DNA from: JADJOM01 sp046327715
GTDB lineage: Bacteria > Gemmatimonadota > Gemmatimonadetes > Gemmatimonadales > GWC2-71-9
Reading direction: 5' to 3'
Length of the DNA: 64,000 bases
Assembly: GCA_046327715.1 (NCBI GenBank)
Contig: JAXLXY010000010.1
Span: forward strand, 1 to 64,000
The position numbers and the translations under genes were made by a program. Of this stretch, positions 33,667 through 42,582 are shown in pieces (positions within the stretch are counted from its first letter, which is position 1; each line of letters opens with the position of its first letter). A model generated the notes under the pieces. The model was not told the origin of the DNA. It saw only the letters and a list, made by a program, of their open reading frames with translations, and made no database searches.

Positions 33667-35196
33667 ATGATCCCCCATCCGCCGTTCGCCAGCCAGCTGA
33701 CCCTCGAGGAGGAGCTTGCCCGCTTCGAGCGGCTCAAGCCCCGCCTGCGGGATGTGTGGCAGCTGCTGAGCTCCGACGACGACGCCCCCTGCACCACGGT
33801 CGTGGTCCCCTCGCTCACGCTCGACCAGCGGGAGCTGGCCCAGCTCCACGGCGCCAGCTTCTACGAGGAGCGGCTGCTCTTCCTGCTGATCCGCCTGCGC
33901 AACCCGCGGGCGCACGTGGTCTACGTGACCTCACAGCCGGTGCACCCGGCCATCCTCGAGTACCTGCTCAACCTGCTGCTCGGCATCCCGGCCAGCCACG
34001 CCCGGGCGCGGCTCACCATGCTGTGCGCCTACGACGGCTCCCCGCGCCCGCTCACCGAGAAGATCCTGGAGCGGCCCCGCCTGATCGAGCGCATCCGCTG
34101 CGCCATCCGCAACCCGGCCCAGGCCTACCTGTCCGTCTTCAACGCCACCCCGCTCGAGCGGAAGCTCGCGGTGCTGCTCGGCATCCCGCTCAACGGCGCC
34201 GACCCCGCGCTGGCGCCGCTCGGCAACAAGTCGGGGAGCCGCAAGCTGTTCCGGGAGGCGGGGGTGGCGCACCCGGCGGGGTACGAGGACCTGCGCGACG
34301 ACCGCGACGTGCTCGACGCGCTCTGGTCCCTCCGGCGCGAGCACCCGCAGGTGCGCCGGGCGGTGATCAAGCTGAACGAGGGGTTCTCGGGCGAGGGCAA
34401 CGCCACCTTCCGTTACCCGGTGGCCCCCGACCGGCCCGCCCTGGAGCGCGCCTTCCGCCGGGTGAGCTTCGTGGCCCGCGGCGAGCGCCGGGAGCGGTTC
34501 TTCGCCAAGTTCGGCGAGATGGGCGGCATCGTCGAGGAATTCATCGAGGGCGGGGAGACCCGCTCGCCCAGCGCGCAGCTGCGCACCAGCCCCGACGGCG
34601 AGGTGCTGGCGCTCTCCACCCACGACCAGATCCTCGACCCCGAGACCGGCCAGATCTTCCTCGGCTGCCGCTTCCCCGCGGCCGACGACTACCGGCAGGC
34701 GGTGCAGGAGGCCGGGGTGGCGGTGGGCCGGGCGCTCGCTGCCCACGGCGCGGTGAGCCGGTACGGGGTGGACTTCATGGTGCGGCGGGCGGCGCCGGGG
34801 GCGCCGTGGGAGGTCTTCGCGATCGAGATCAACCTGCGGCTCGGCGGCACCACCCATCCCTTCCTGGCGCTCCGCTTCCTGTGCGGTGGCGCGCTCGATC
34901 CGGGGACGGGGCTGTACTCCTCGACCAGCGGCCGGCACATGTTCTACCGGGCCACCGACAACCTGCACGCCAGCCGCTACCGGGGGATCTCGCCGGAGGA
35001 CCTGCTGGAGATCGTCACGATCAACCAGCTCAACTTCAGCCACCGGACCGAGACGGGGGTCCTCTTCCACATGATCGGCGCGCTGAGCCAGTACGGGAAG
35101 GTGGGCCTGACGGCCATCGGCAACAGCCACGCCGAGGCCGACGCGATCTACGCCCACACCCTCGCCGTGCTCGAGGCCGAGACGCGCTACGGCTGA
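33667..35196 (+). CDS. ATP-grasp peptide ligase, PGM1 (pheganomycin ligase)-like
   Basis: The 509-residue product has the ATP-grasp order of PGM1-type ligases: NKSGSRKLFREAGVAHPAGYEDL (substrate/ATP lobe), RRAVIKLNEGFSGEGNATF (ATP-binding lysine and glycine loop), VEEFIEGGETRSPSAQLRTS and WEVFAIEINLRLGGTTHPFLALRFL with the metal-binding E-x-N. The C-terminal SGRHMFYRATDNLHASRYRG fits the PGM1_C region. Relatives join amino acids or modified amino acids by amide bonds. Nothing identifies the substrate. ATG 33667 is chosen; GTG 33661 is two codons upstream. It lies 3 kb before the amidoligase cluster at 38134-43362 and could belong to the same pathway. Confidence 0.82.
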   Translation: MIPHPPFASQLTLEEELARFERLKPRLRDVWQLLSSDDDAPCTTVVVPSLTLDQRELAQLHGASFYEERLLFLLIRLRNPRAHVVYVTSQPVHPAILEYLLNLLLGIPASHARARLTMLCAYDGSPRPLTEKILERPRLIERIRCAIRNPAQAYLSVFNATPLERKLAVLLGIPLNGADPALAPLGNKSGSRKLFREAGVAHPAGYEDLRDDRDVLDALWSLRREHPQVRRAVIKLNEGFSGEGNATFRYPVAPDRPALERAFRRVSFVARGERRERFFAKFGEMGGIVEEFIEGGETRSPSAQLRTSPDGEVLALSTHDQILDPETGQIFLGCRFPAADDYRQAVQEAGVAVGRALAAHGAVSRYGVDFMVRRAAPGAPWEVFAIEINLRLGGTTHPFLALRFLCGGALDPGTGLYSSTSGRHMFYRATDNLHASRYRGISPEDLLEIVTINQLNFSHRTETGVLFHMIGALSQYGKVGLTAIGNSHAEADAIYAHTLAVLEAETRYG

Positions 35197-35214
35197 GCGG
35201 GGCGCAGGGCCCGG

Positions 35215-37158
35215 TTAGCGTGGGCCGGGGACCAGCTCGAGCCGCGCCTCGGTGGTGTCGGTGGGCCACCCGAAGCAGGCGGCGCGCCCCTGCACGGTGC
35301 GCTCCAGCTCCTTCTCCGACTTGGCGGTGGTCACGATCGGGTAGGCCCACACGGTGGCGGCCGGCTCGGCGGTGATCTCGAGCGGCCCGCCGTAGCTCAC
35401 CTCCACGGTGAACGCCGTCTCCGGCCCGAGCGCGGCAGGGACCCAGCGGTACTCGGCCACGATCCCGCCGCCGCGGCGGAAGTGGTAGCGCTTCTCGAAC
35501 ACCGGCACGCCCGCCTCCACGGCGCGGAAGCTCACCACCACGCCGTCCTCCCCCTCCCGGGCCACCTCCATGGCCAGGCGGGTACCGTCCACCCGCCAGT
35601 CGGCGTCGTAGTCCCCCCGCTCGAACATGGCCTGGTCCACCTCGAGGTCGAGGCCCCGCTCGCGCAGCAGGGTGCGGGGCTCGGGATCCACCGGCGGGAG
35701 CTCGTTGTGGCGCATTTGTTCCCCGAGGGCGCTCACCACCGGGGTGCCGTCGGCGTCGTGATGGCTCACCCTGGCGCCTCCGGGGGCAGGTTCGTGATAC
35801 CCCTCCCGCTGCCGGGTGAGGGTGTTGGCGTAGTTGATCCCGTGGGCAAAGACGGTGTACTCCTCGATCACGCCGCCGCGGGCGGGGCTCAGGATGGCGG
35901 AGTAGGTGGCGTCGTGGATCCACAGCTCGTCGTGGCCATCCAGGTCGATGTCCCGGACCTCCCACGCCACGCCCTCGCCCGCGCGCAGGATGGCCTCGGC
36001 CCGCGCCAGCTCGGCCCAGACCGCGTCGCGCAGGTGGGGCAGGTAGAGCCCGCCGAACACGCCGTGCCAGTAGGCGTCGTTGCACTGGGCCCGGCCCACG
36101 GCGCGCCGCGCCTCGGGCGGGTCGCCGGCGCGGCGGCACAGGGCCGAGAGCGCCAGCATCTTCTTGTGCATGCGATTGGCCTCCGGGTACTTCACCAGGA
36201 AGTTGCGCCAGTGCGCCCCGCGGACCAGCGCGCCGTCCGGGCCGGCCAGCCGCTCCTCCCCGAGCTCCCGCTCCAGGGCATGCAGCCGCCGGGCACCATC
36301 CGCCGGGAGGGACCAGCCCTCCATCTCGCGGTACGAGGCCGTGGGCAGGTAGGCCAGCCCCCCGGAGGGGATCGCCTCCAGCGCCTCGGCGAAGGTGGTG
36401 AGCTGCACCTCGCCGCCATCCACCAGCGCGCCCAGGGTGGAAAGGAACTGGTCCAGCCAGCCATCCTCGTACACCCATTTCCGGGTGCCGGGCCAGCCGC
36501 CGAACTTCTCGCCGTCATCGGCGAAGACCGCCAGCGGCTGCCCCCGCGCGGCCAGCTCGCGCAGGTGCGCGGCGGTCTCGGCGGGGGGGCGGAAGGGGAT
36601 CAGGTAGCGGAGTCGCTCGTCGATGGGAAAGAGGGCCAGCTGGCGGCCATCGTGCTCGGTGCGGTACGGGACGTGGAGCCGCTCCCGGGAGAAGCCCCCC
36701 ACCAGGAAGTGGCGGTCATCGACCAGCGCGTAGCGCACGCCGGCATCCACCAGGTCGGCGGCGAGGTCGGGCTCCCAGACCCGCTCGGTGAGCCAGAGGC
36801 CGGTGGGGTTCACCCCGAAGCGCCGGGCAATCGCCTCCCGCAGCCAGCCGACCTGCTCCACCCGGTCCTGCCGCGGCAGGCTGGCCAGGATCGGCTCGTA
36901 CATCCCGCCGCAGAGGAGCTCCAGCCGGCCATCCCCCGCCAGCCGCGCCAGCAGGTCGAGGTAGCCGGGGTCGTGGCGGTCGAGCCATTCGAGCAGCGGT
37001 CCCGACAGGTGCAGCACCACCGGCAGGAAGCCGCGCTCGTCCACCTTCTCGAGGAACGGGCGGTAGACATCGGCCAGGTGCTGCTCGAAGACCGAGTCGA
37101 AGTTGCCCACCGGCTGGTGCAGGTGGACGGCGAAGACGAACCGGATGGGAGAGGGCAT
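35215..37158 (-). CDS. GH57 4-alpha-glucanotransferase
   Basis: The 647-residue product follows the Thermococcus-type 4-alpha-glucanotransferase plan. The N-terminal barrel starts FVFAVHLHQPVGNFD. The nucleophile glutamate is Glu125 in WLTERVWEP, and the acid aspartate lies in VFADDGEKFGGWPG (Asp214/215). The C-terminal beta-rich DUF1925/DUF1926 regions follow (HDELWIHDATYSAILSPARGG, FTVEVSYGGPLEITAEP). It should transfer maltodextrin segments in the cytoplasm and fits the glycogen operon 6 kb away. The ATG at 37158 lies 6 nt after TAGCTT on the minus strand, suggesting a leaderless mRNA. The enzyme could also act as an amylase-like hydrolase, but motif order favours transfer. Confidence 0.92.
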   Translation of the reverse strand: MPSPIRFVFAVHLHQPVGNFDSVFEQHLADVYRPFLEKVDERGFLPVVLHLSGPLLEWLDRHDPGYLDLLARLAGDGRLELLCGGMYEPILASLPRQDRVEQVGWLREAIARRFGVNPTGLWLTERVWEPDLAADLVDAGVRYALVDDRHFLVGGFSRERLHVPYRTEHDGRQLALFPIDERLRYLIPFRPPAETAAHLRELAARGQPLAVFADDGEKFGGWPGTRKWVYEDGWLDQFLSTLGALVDGGEVQLTTFAEALEAIPSGGLAYLPTASYREMEGWSLPADGARRLHALERELGEERLAGPDGALVRGAHWRNFLVKYPEANRMHKKMLALSALCRRAGDPPEARRAVGRAQCNDAYWHGVFGGLYLPHLRDAVWAELARAEAILRAGEGVAWEVRDIDLDGHDELWIHDATYSAILSPARGGVIEEYTVFAHGINYANTLTRQREGYHEPAPGGARVSHHDADGTPVVSALGEQMRHNELPPVDPEPRTLLRERGLDLEVDQAMFERGDYDADWRVDGTRLAMEVAREGEDGVVVSFRAVEAGVPVFEKRYHFRRGGGIVAEYRWVPAALGPETAFTVEVSYGGPLEITAEPAATVWAYPIVTTAKSEKELERTVQGRAACFGWPTDTTEARLELVPGPR

Positions 37159-37164
37159 GGCGGA

Positions 37165-37170
37165 AAGCTA
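37165..37170 (-). promoter_or_regulatory. -10-like hexamer giving a leaderless glucanotransferase mRNA
   Basis: TAGCTT reads 37170 to 37165 on the minus strand, and six nucleotides (TCCGCC) separate it from the ATG at 37158. There is no ribosome site. Confidence 0.5.
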
Positions 37171-37306
37171 GGGGCGGGGCGGGGGGAGGGGGAGGATGGG
37201 GCCCGGCCGGCGTGTCGGCCACCCCGGCTCCATCCGTCCCCAGCCGCGACCGACCCCGGTTCGTCCGGAGGTCGATCCGGTGCCACCCTCACCCCGGAGT
37301 CCCCTC

Positions 37307-37969
37307 ATGCCCCTCCCCATGCTGCCCGCATGGGCCCTGGCCGCCCTGCTGGTCCCGGCCCCCGCGCCCAGCCACGTATCGATCGGCCTGGCCACCCTGC
37401 ACGCCGCCGCCCTGACGACGGCCCGTGGCGCCGCCGACCAGGCGGACGCCCCGTACTTCCTGGTCTCGGTGGTCGGCCCCCGGGTCTCGAGCAGCGCCCG
37501 GCTCCCCGCCGGCGCCCGCTTCGGGATCGTGAACAACGGGATCGTGCCGCCCACCGTGCTGCAGCAGGTGGACCTGGCCCCCGGCGACTCCGTCCGGGTG
37601 GTCATTTCCGTCCTCGAGGCCGAGTCGGGCGACCTGGCGCCGGAAACCGACGCCGCCAAGGCCGCCACCCTGGGACTCTCCGGGCTGGCCCGCCCGCTGC
37701 TCGATCCCGCCGGCCCGGCGCTGGGCCCCGCGGTGGCCGGCCTCCAGGGCGCCGGCGCGCACTGGATCGGGGCCGTGTCGCTGCTGCTCACCAACGAGGG
37801 GGGAAGCACGTTCTGGCGCCGGATGGACTGCGCCCAGGACTGCGAGGTGCTGCAGGGGCTCCCGGGCCAGGGCGGGGCGGAACTCAAGGGCCCGGTCAAC
37901 GGGGTCTTCGAGCTGCGCGGGGCGGGGGGGACCTACCACCTGCAGCTGAGCCTCCGCCCGGCAGCCTGA
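37307..37969 (+). CDS. Exported protein of unknown function, 220 aa
   Basis: I do not recognise this family. The product starts at ATG 37307 with a hydrophobic leader (LPAWALAALLVPAPAPS). The mature part is beta-rich, with ADAPYFLVSVVGPRVSS, FGIVNNGIVPPTVLQQVDLAPGDSVRVVISVLEAESGD and the C-terminal GVFELRGAGGTYHLQLSLRP. Two cysteines (MDCAQDCEV) may form a disulphide. It resembles small secreted proteins that respond to calcium or membrane damage only in general shape, so no function is proposed. It stands alone, followed by a GC-rich hairpin. Confidence 0.7.
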   Translation: MPLPMLPAWALAALLVPAPAPSHVSIGLATLHAAALTTARGAADQADAPYFLVSVVGPRVSSSARLPAGARFGIVNNGIVPPTVLQQVDLAPGDSVRVVISVLEAESGDLAPETDAAKAATLGLSGLARPLLDPAGPALGPAVAGLQGAGAHWIGAVSLLLTNEGGSTFWRRMDCAQDCEVLQGLPGQGGAELKGPVNGVFELRGAGGTYHLQLSLRPAA

Positions 37970-37977
37970 CCACCCGG

Positions 37978-38015
37978 CCGGGGCCGGTGGCCTGGCGGCC
38001 CGCCCCCGGCCCCGG
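37978..38015 (+). terminator. GC-rich hairpin after the exported protein gene
   Basis: Ten-bp perfect arms at 37978-37987 and 38006-38015 with an 18-nt loop lie 9 bp after the stop at 37969. The loop is itself GC-rich, so other folds are possible. Confidence 0.45.
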
Positions 38016-38064
38016 GGCCCGCCCGTGGGGAGCCGGGGGGCATGGAGGATCGGCCATTTTGGGG

Positions 38065-38070
38065 TAGATT
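38065..38070 (+). promoter_or_regulatory. -10-like hexamer TAGATT for the amidoligase cluster
   Basis: TAGATT, in the context GGGGTAGATTCT, lies 63 nt before the esterase ATG at 38134. No convincing -35 box is seen. Confidence 0.4.
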
Positions 38071-38133
38071 CTCCCGCGCTGGAACGGGGACCGCCCGTTC
38101 CTCCGGTTCCCCCGACCCCCCCGTCCTCCCGAC

Positions 38134-38853
38134 ATGCATCACGAGACCGTGAGCTGGCAGAGTCCCCTGCTGGGGCGCGAGATGACCCTGCAGGTGATCG
38201 GCCACGCCGGCGCCCGCGTGCTGGTCTTTCCCACCAGCATGGGCACCCACCGCGAATGGCCCGACCGCCGGATGCACCTGGTCCTCCAGGACCACATCGA
38301 CAACGGCTGGATCCAGCTCTACTGCCTGGACCAGCCGCATCACGAGAACTGGGGCAACGAGGACTGCTCGCCGGGACACCGGGCCTGGACCCACGTCCAG
38401 TATTACCGCTACGTCCGGGAGGAGGCGCTCCCCTTCTCGGCCTGGCGCAACCCCAATCCCTTCGTTATCGCCGCCGGCGCCAGCCTCGGCGCCAGCCACG
38501 CGGTCACCTTCGGGCTCAAGTATCCCGAGTCGGTGCACCGCATCCTCGGCATGAGCGGCCTGTACGACCTCACCCGGATGACCGGCGGCTACACCGACCA
38601 GAACGTGTACCAGGTCAACCCGATGCAGTTCATGCCCAACGAGCACGACCCCGGGCGCCTGGCCGCGTTCCGTCGGCAGGACATCATCCTCGCCATCGGC
38701 CGCACCGACCCGATGTTCCAGAACAACAGCGACTTCTCCGCCATCCTGTGGCAGCAGGGCATCGGCAACGCCCTCCGCGTCTGGGATGGCCACGCCCACG
38801 ACTGGCCCTACTGGGAGCAGATGGTCCGCCTTTACCTGCAGGGGCACGACTAG
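38134..38853 (+). CDS. Esterase-family alpha/beta hydrolase
   Basis: The 239-residue soluble protein belongs to the putative-esterase (esterase D / antigen 85-like) group. The nucleophile elbow is GASLGA with Ser117; the catalytic His is probably in GHAHDWPYWEQM, and the acid is likely in AIGRTDPMF. VLVFPTSMGTHREWPDR and YYRYVREEALPF are typical of the subgroup found beside ATP-grasp ligases. No signal peptide is seen. It is the first gene of the amidoligase cluster, separated from the next by a 22-bp-arm hairpin. It may hydrolyse or transfer an ester or amide made by the ligases, which is inference. Confidence 0.85.
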   Translation: MHHETVSWQSPLLGREMTLQVIGHAGARVLVFPTSMGTHREWPDRRMHLVLQDHIDNGWIQLYCLDQPHHENWGNEDCSPGHRAWTHVQYYRYVREEALPFSAWRNPNPFVIAAGASLGASHAVTFGLKYPESVHRILGMSGLYDLTRMTGGYTDQNVYQVNPMQFMPNEHDPGRLAAFRRQDIILAIGRTDPMFQNNSDFSAILWQQGIGNALRVWDGHAHDWPYWEQMVRLYLQGHD

Positions 38854-38854
38854 G

Positions 38855-38902
38855 CGGCTCGGCGGCTTGGCGGCTCAGCCGAGCCGCCGAGCCGCCGAGC
38901 CG
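38855..38902. repeat. Octamer-built hairpin after the esterase gene
   Basis: Arms 38855-38876 and 38881-38902 pair over 22 positions with a single G.T, around an AGCC loop. Each arm is about 2.75 copies of an 8-bp CGGCTYGG unit. It starts 2 bp after the stop and probably acts as a terminator or attenuator between esterase and ligase genes. It belongs to the short-unit repeat family seen at six other sites here. Confidence 0.8.
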
Positions 38903-38936
38903 ACATTCATCACCCGACTCCAGGATTCGAATTCCC

Positions 38937-39872
38937 ATGACGAAGCGCGTCGGACTGCTGGTGGGCCGCGAGTGGAGCTTCCCGCCCAAGTTCCTCGAGG
39001 AAGTGAACCGCCGGAACGCGGGCGTCACCGCCGAGATGGTCTCCATCGGCGCCGTGGCGATGGACCAGCCCTGTCCCTACGACGTGATCGTGGACCGCAT
39101 CTCCCACGAGGTGCCGTTCTACCGCACCTACCTCAAGCAGTGCGTGCTCGAGGGCGTGGCGGTGGTCAACAACCCCTTCATGTGGACCGCGGACGACAAG
39201 CTCTTCGGCGCCGCGCTGATCAGCAAGCTCGGCGTGGCCAGCCCGAAGACCTTCGTGCTGCCCAACAAGGAGTACGTGCCGGGCATCGTGCCGCAGGAGA
39301 GCCTCAAGAACATGCAGCTGGTGGACTGGGAGGGGCTGGTGCGGGAGATCGGCCTCCCCTGCATCCTCAAGGACGCCCACGGCGGCGGCTGGCGCGACGT
39401 GTACGTCTGCCACTCGCTCGAGGAGCTGATCCGGCGCTACGACGAGTCGGGGCTGCTCACGATGATCGTGCAGGAGTTCATCCAGTTCGACCAGTTCGTG
39501 CGCTGCATGTGCCTGGGCCAGGAGGAGATCCTGGTGATGCAGTACGACCCCAAGGGCCGGCGCTACGTCCCGGACGACGACTACCTCGCCCCGGCGCTCA
39601 AGGAGCGGGTGATCCGCGACTGCCGGACCATCGTCCGGGCCCTGGGGTATGACATGAACTCGATCGAGTTCGCCATCCGGGATGGCGTGCCCTACGCGAT
39701 CGACTTCATGAACCCCGCGCCCGACATGGACATCTACTCGCTCACCCCGAAGTACTTCGACTGGGTGGTGACCCACATGGCCGACCTCGTCATCCGGCTG
39801 GCGCAGGAGGGGCGGCGGCAGGTGGAGCAGGTGGGCTGGGCGCACCTCTTTGCGCAGAGCCGCCGGCCGTAG
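38937..39872 (+). CDS. RimK/glutathione-synthase-like ATP-grasp ligase
   Basis: The 311-residue product starts at ATG 38937. VGLLVGREWSFPPKFLEEVN is the pre-ATP-grasp lobe. KLFGAALISKLGVASPKTFVLP leads into the ATP-grasp core with CILKDAHGGGWRDVYV (ATP-binding lysine and glycine loop), MIVQEFIQFDQFVRCMC and the metal ligands in FAIRDGVPYAIDFMNPAPDMD. It should form an amide bond between a carboxylate and an amine with ATP cleavage to ADP. Substrate unknown. It is 14 bp upstream of the permuted ATP-grasp gene and clearly in the same transcript. Confidence 0.88.
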   Translation: MTKRVGLLVGREWSFPPKFLEEVNRRNAGVTAEMVSIGAVAMDQPCPYDVIVDRISHEVPFYRTYLKQCVLEGVAVVNNPFMWTADDKLFGAALISKLGVASPKTFVLPNKEYVPGIVPQESLKNMQLVDWEGLVREIGLPCILKDAHGGGWRDVYVCHSLEELIRRYDESGLLTMIVQEFIQFDQFVRCMCLGQEEILVMQYDPKGRRYVPDDDYLAPALKERVIRDCRTIVRALGYDMNSIEFAIRDGVPYAIDFMNPAPDMDIYSLTPKYFDWVVTHMADLVIRLAQEGRRQVEQVGWAHLFAQSRRP

Positions 39873-39886
39873 CCGCCGGGACCTCC

Positions 39887-41242
39887 ATGACCGACGCCAT
39901 CCAGGCCTACCACGACCTCCTCGCCGACGCCGACCTGGCCGAGGCGAGCCACGCCATGCTGGACGCCGAGCTGCGCCGCCGCCACGTGGTCTTCGGCGGG
40001 CGGCCGCTCTGCACCGTGCTCCGCCCCCGCTTCCTGACCCCCGAGCGCCACCGGGCCATCGCCATGGGGATGGAGCGGCTGCTCCGCGCCTTCGGGCGGG
40101 TGCAGCAGGCGGCCATGGCCGACCCCGCCCTCCGGGCCCAGTTCCGCCTGGCGGAGTGGGAGGAGCCGCTGGTGCTGGCCGATCCCGGCTACGCCAGCCC
40201 GAGCCCGCACGGCCGGCTCGACTGCTTCGAGGACCCGGCCACCGGTGCGGTGATGCTGACCGAGTACAACGCCGAGACCCCGGCCGGCGCCGGCTTCAAC
40301 GACGCGCTCACCGAGGCCTTCGCGGCCATCCCGGTGATGCGCCACTTCCGGCGCCGCTTCGACCTCCGACCGCTCCCGGCCCGCCCCGGCGTGGCCACCG
40401 TGATCCTCGACGCCTGGCGGGAGTTCTCCGGCGGCTGGAACCGGCCCCGGATCGCCATCGTGGACTGGGACGACGTCCCCACCGTGGTGGAGTTCGAGAT
40501 CTTCCAGGCTTACTTCCAGTCGCTGGGCCTCGAGACCGTCATCGTGGACCCGCGCACCATGGAGTACCGCGGCGGCCGGCTCTACGGCGGCGGCGCCCCG
40601 GTGGACCTCATCTACAAGCGGGTGCTCATCAACGAGCTGGTGGAGCGGGAGGGGCCGGAGCACGCCATCGTGCGCGCGGTCCGCGACCGCGCCGTCTGCA
40701 TGGTGAATCCCTTCCGCTGCAAGATGCTGCACAAGAAGGCGAGCCTGGCGGTGCTCTCCGACGAGCGCAACGCGAAGCTCTTCTCCGCCGCCGAGCGCCA
40801 CACCATCACCGCCCACATCCCCTGGACCCGGGTGGTGGAGGAGCGGCATACCGTCTACCGGGACGAGCGGATCGACCTGCTCCCCTGGATGGTGGAGCAG
40901 CAGGAACGCCTGGTGCTCAAGCCCAACGACGATTACGGCGGCGCCGGCGTGGTGCTGGGCTGGACCGTCCCGGCCACCGAATGGCAGGCCGAGATCCGGA
41001 AGGCCCTCGCGGAGCCGTACATCGTGCAGGAACGGGTGGGGATCCCCGCGGAGCCGTACCCCACCTGGGCCGACGGCACCCTGCACGTGATCGACCGCAT
41101 GATGGACACCGCGCCCTTCGTGCTCCACGGCGCGGCCATGGACGGCTGCCTGACCCGGCTCTCCACCGCGGCCCTGCTCAACGTCACCGCCGGCGGCGGC
41201 AGCACGGTGCCGGTGTTCGTGGTGGAGCCGCGCACGGCCTGA
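39887..41242 (+). CDS. Circularly permuted ATP-grasp ligase
   Basis: The 451-residue product resembles circularly permuted ATP-grasp (COG2308-related) proteins. LTEYNAETPAGAGFNDALTEAF and VNPFRCKMLHKKASLAVLSDERN precede the nucleotide-binding segment LVLKPNDDYGGAGVVLGW and the C-terminal IVQERVGIPAEPYPTW, and ends in a Gly-rich NVTAGGGSTVPVFVVEP. Such enzymes are predicted amidoligases. Placed between a RimK-like ligase and a YbdK-like ligase, it probably adds one residue of a small peptide-like product. The downstream 117-bp gap carries a GGGAAGC-type inverted repeat. Confidence 0.85.
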   Translation: MTDAIQAYHDLLADADLAEASHAMLDAELRRRHVVFGGRPLCTVLRPRFLTPERHRAIAMGMERLLRAFGRVQQAAMADPALRAQFRLAEWEEPLVLADPGYASPSPHGRLDCFEDPATGAVMLTEYNAETPAGAGFNDALTEAFAAIPVMRHFRRRFDLRPLPARPGVATVILDAWREFSGGWNRPRIAIVDWDDVPTVVEFEIFQAYFQSLGLETVIVDPRTMEYRGGRLYGGGAPVDLIYKRVLINELVEREGPEHAIVRAVRDRAVCMVNPFRCKMLHKKASLAVLSDERNAKLFSAAERHTITAHIPWTRVVEERHTVYRDERIDLLPWMVEQQERLVLKPNDDYGGAGVVLGWTVPATEWQAEIRKALAEPYIVQERVGIPAEPYPTWADGTLHVIDRMMDTAPFVLHGAAMDGCLTRLSTAALLNVTAGGGSTVPVFVVEPRTA

Positions 41243-41249
41243 TGACGAC

Positions 41250-41324
41250 GGGAAGCGGGAAGCGGGAACCGGGAACCGGAAGGGCGCCTGCCGGCGGCCT
41301 CCCCTTTCCCGCTTCCCGCTTCCC
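41250..41324. repeat. Heptamer-built inverted repeat between two ligase genes
   Basis: Perfect 19-bp arms at 41250-41268 and 41306-41324 consist of GGGAAGC-type 7-bp units, with a 37-nt centre. It starts 7 bp after the permuted ATP-grasp stop. It may weaken read-through to the YbdK-like gene. The same heptamer type appears at 62091-62114. Confidence 0.8.
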
Positions 41325-41359
41325 CTGATTGCTCGACCATCTCCACCCCAGGGACTGCA

Positions 41360-42466
41360 ATGAAAGCCCCCAGCCTCACCCTCGGCGTCGAAGAGGAATA
41401 CCAGATCATCGACCCGGTGACCCGCGAGCTCCGGTCCTACATCACGGAGATCCTCAAGGAGGATTCCGTGGTCCTGGGCGAGGTGAAGCCCGAGCTGCAC
41501 CAGTCCATGGTCGAGGTGGGCACCAAGGTGTGCCACCACCCCGCCGAGGTGCGTGCGGAGCTGGTCCGGCTGCGCCGGCTGGTCATGGACCTCGCCGCCA
41601 AGCAGGGGCTGCAGGTCATCGCCGCCGGCAGCCACCCCTTCTCCTCGTGGCTGGAGCAGCAGATCACGCCGCTCGACCGCTACATCGGGGTCAAGGAAGA
41701 CCTGCAGGAGCTGGCCCAGCGGCTGCTCATCTTCGGCACCCACGTGCACATCGGGATCGAGGACCGGGAGTTCCTCATCGACGCGATGAACGTCTCCCGT
41801 TACCTGCTGCCGCACGTGCTCTGCCTCTCCACCAGCTCCCCCTTCTGGATGGGCCGGCAGACCGGGCTCAAGAGCTACCGCAGCATCGTCTTCCGGGACT
41901 TTCCCCGGACCGGCATCCCCCGCGCGCTGCACAGCTGGTCGGAGTTCGAGGGGCTGGTGAACACGATGGTGGGAACCAACTGCATCCCCAATGCGTCCAA
42001 GATCTGGTGGGACGTGCGGCCCAGCTGGAGCTACCCCACCCTCGAGTTCCGGGTCTGCGACGTCTGCACCCGGGTGGACGAGGCGGTGTGCATCGCCGCC
42101 ATCTTCCAGGCCATCATCGCCAAGCTGTGGAAGCTGCGCCGCGACAACCTGACCTTCCGGGTCTACCCCGCGGCCCTGATCGACGAGAACAAGTGGCGGG
42201 CGGTCCGCTACGGGCTGGACGGCAAGCTGATCGACTTCGGCAAGAGCCAGGAGCTGCCCGCCCGGGCGCTGATCCGGGAGATGATCGAGTGGTTCCTCGA
42301 CGACGTCATCGACGAGCTCGGCACCCGCAAGGAGGTCGAGTACGCCTTCAAGATCCTCGACGGGGGCACCAGCGCCGACCGGCAGATCGCGGCCTTCAAG
42401 CAGACCGGCGACATGAAGGCCGTGGTCGACCACCTGGTCCGGGAGACCGCCGAGGGGGTGGCCTGA
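41360..42466 (+). CDS. YbdK-type carboxylate-amine ligase (GCS2 family)
   Basis: The 368-residue product is a GCS2-family (COG2170) ligase: SLTLGVEEEYQIIDPVTREL, EVKPELHQSMVEVGTKVC, GSHPFSSWLEQQITPLDRY, FGTHVHIGIEDREFLIDAMN and STSSPFWMGRQTGLKSYRS. The Glu and His ligands of the glutamine-synthetase-like active site (GVEEEY, THVHIG) are present. E. coli YbdK shows weak glutamate-cysteine ligase activity; the true substrate of this branch is not known. It lies between the permuted ATP-grasp gene and the glutamine amidotransferase, so it probably acts in the same pathway. Confidence 0.93.
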   Translation: MKAPSLTLGVEEEYQIIDPVTRELRSYITEILKEDSVVLGEVKPELHQSMVEVGTKVCHHPAEVRAELVRLRRLVMDLAAKQGLQVIAAGSHPFSSWLEQQITPLDRYIGVKEDLQELAQRLLIFGTHVHIGIEDREFLIDAMNVSRYLLPHVLCLSTSSPFWMGRQTGLKSYRSIVFRDFPRTGIPRALHSWSEFEGLVNTMVGTNCIPNASKIWWDVRPSWSYPTLEFRVCDVCTRVDEAVCIAAIFQAIIAKLWKLRRDNLTFRVYPAALIDENKWRAVRYGLDGKLIDFGKSQELPARALIREMIEWFLDDVIDELGTRKEVEYAFKILDGGTSADRQIAAFKQTGDMKAVVDHLVRETAEGVA

Positions 42467-42569
42467 CGGGGGGGGCAGGGGGCCAGGGGGCCGCTGGCGC
42501 GGATGTTGCCAGCGGAATATGAAGGATTTCACGACCCGACTTCATCGTGTACTCGCGGGCCCGGGACGA

Positions 42570-42575
42570 TAGTAT
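42570..42575 (+). promoter_or_regulatory. -10-like hexamer giving a leaderless amidotransferase mRNA
   Basis: TAGTAT ends 7 nt before the ATG at 42583, so initiation would fall on the start codon. No ribosome site is visible. The gene may therefore also be transcribed on its own within the cluster. Confidence 0.5.
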
Positions 42576-42582
42576 TCCCCAT

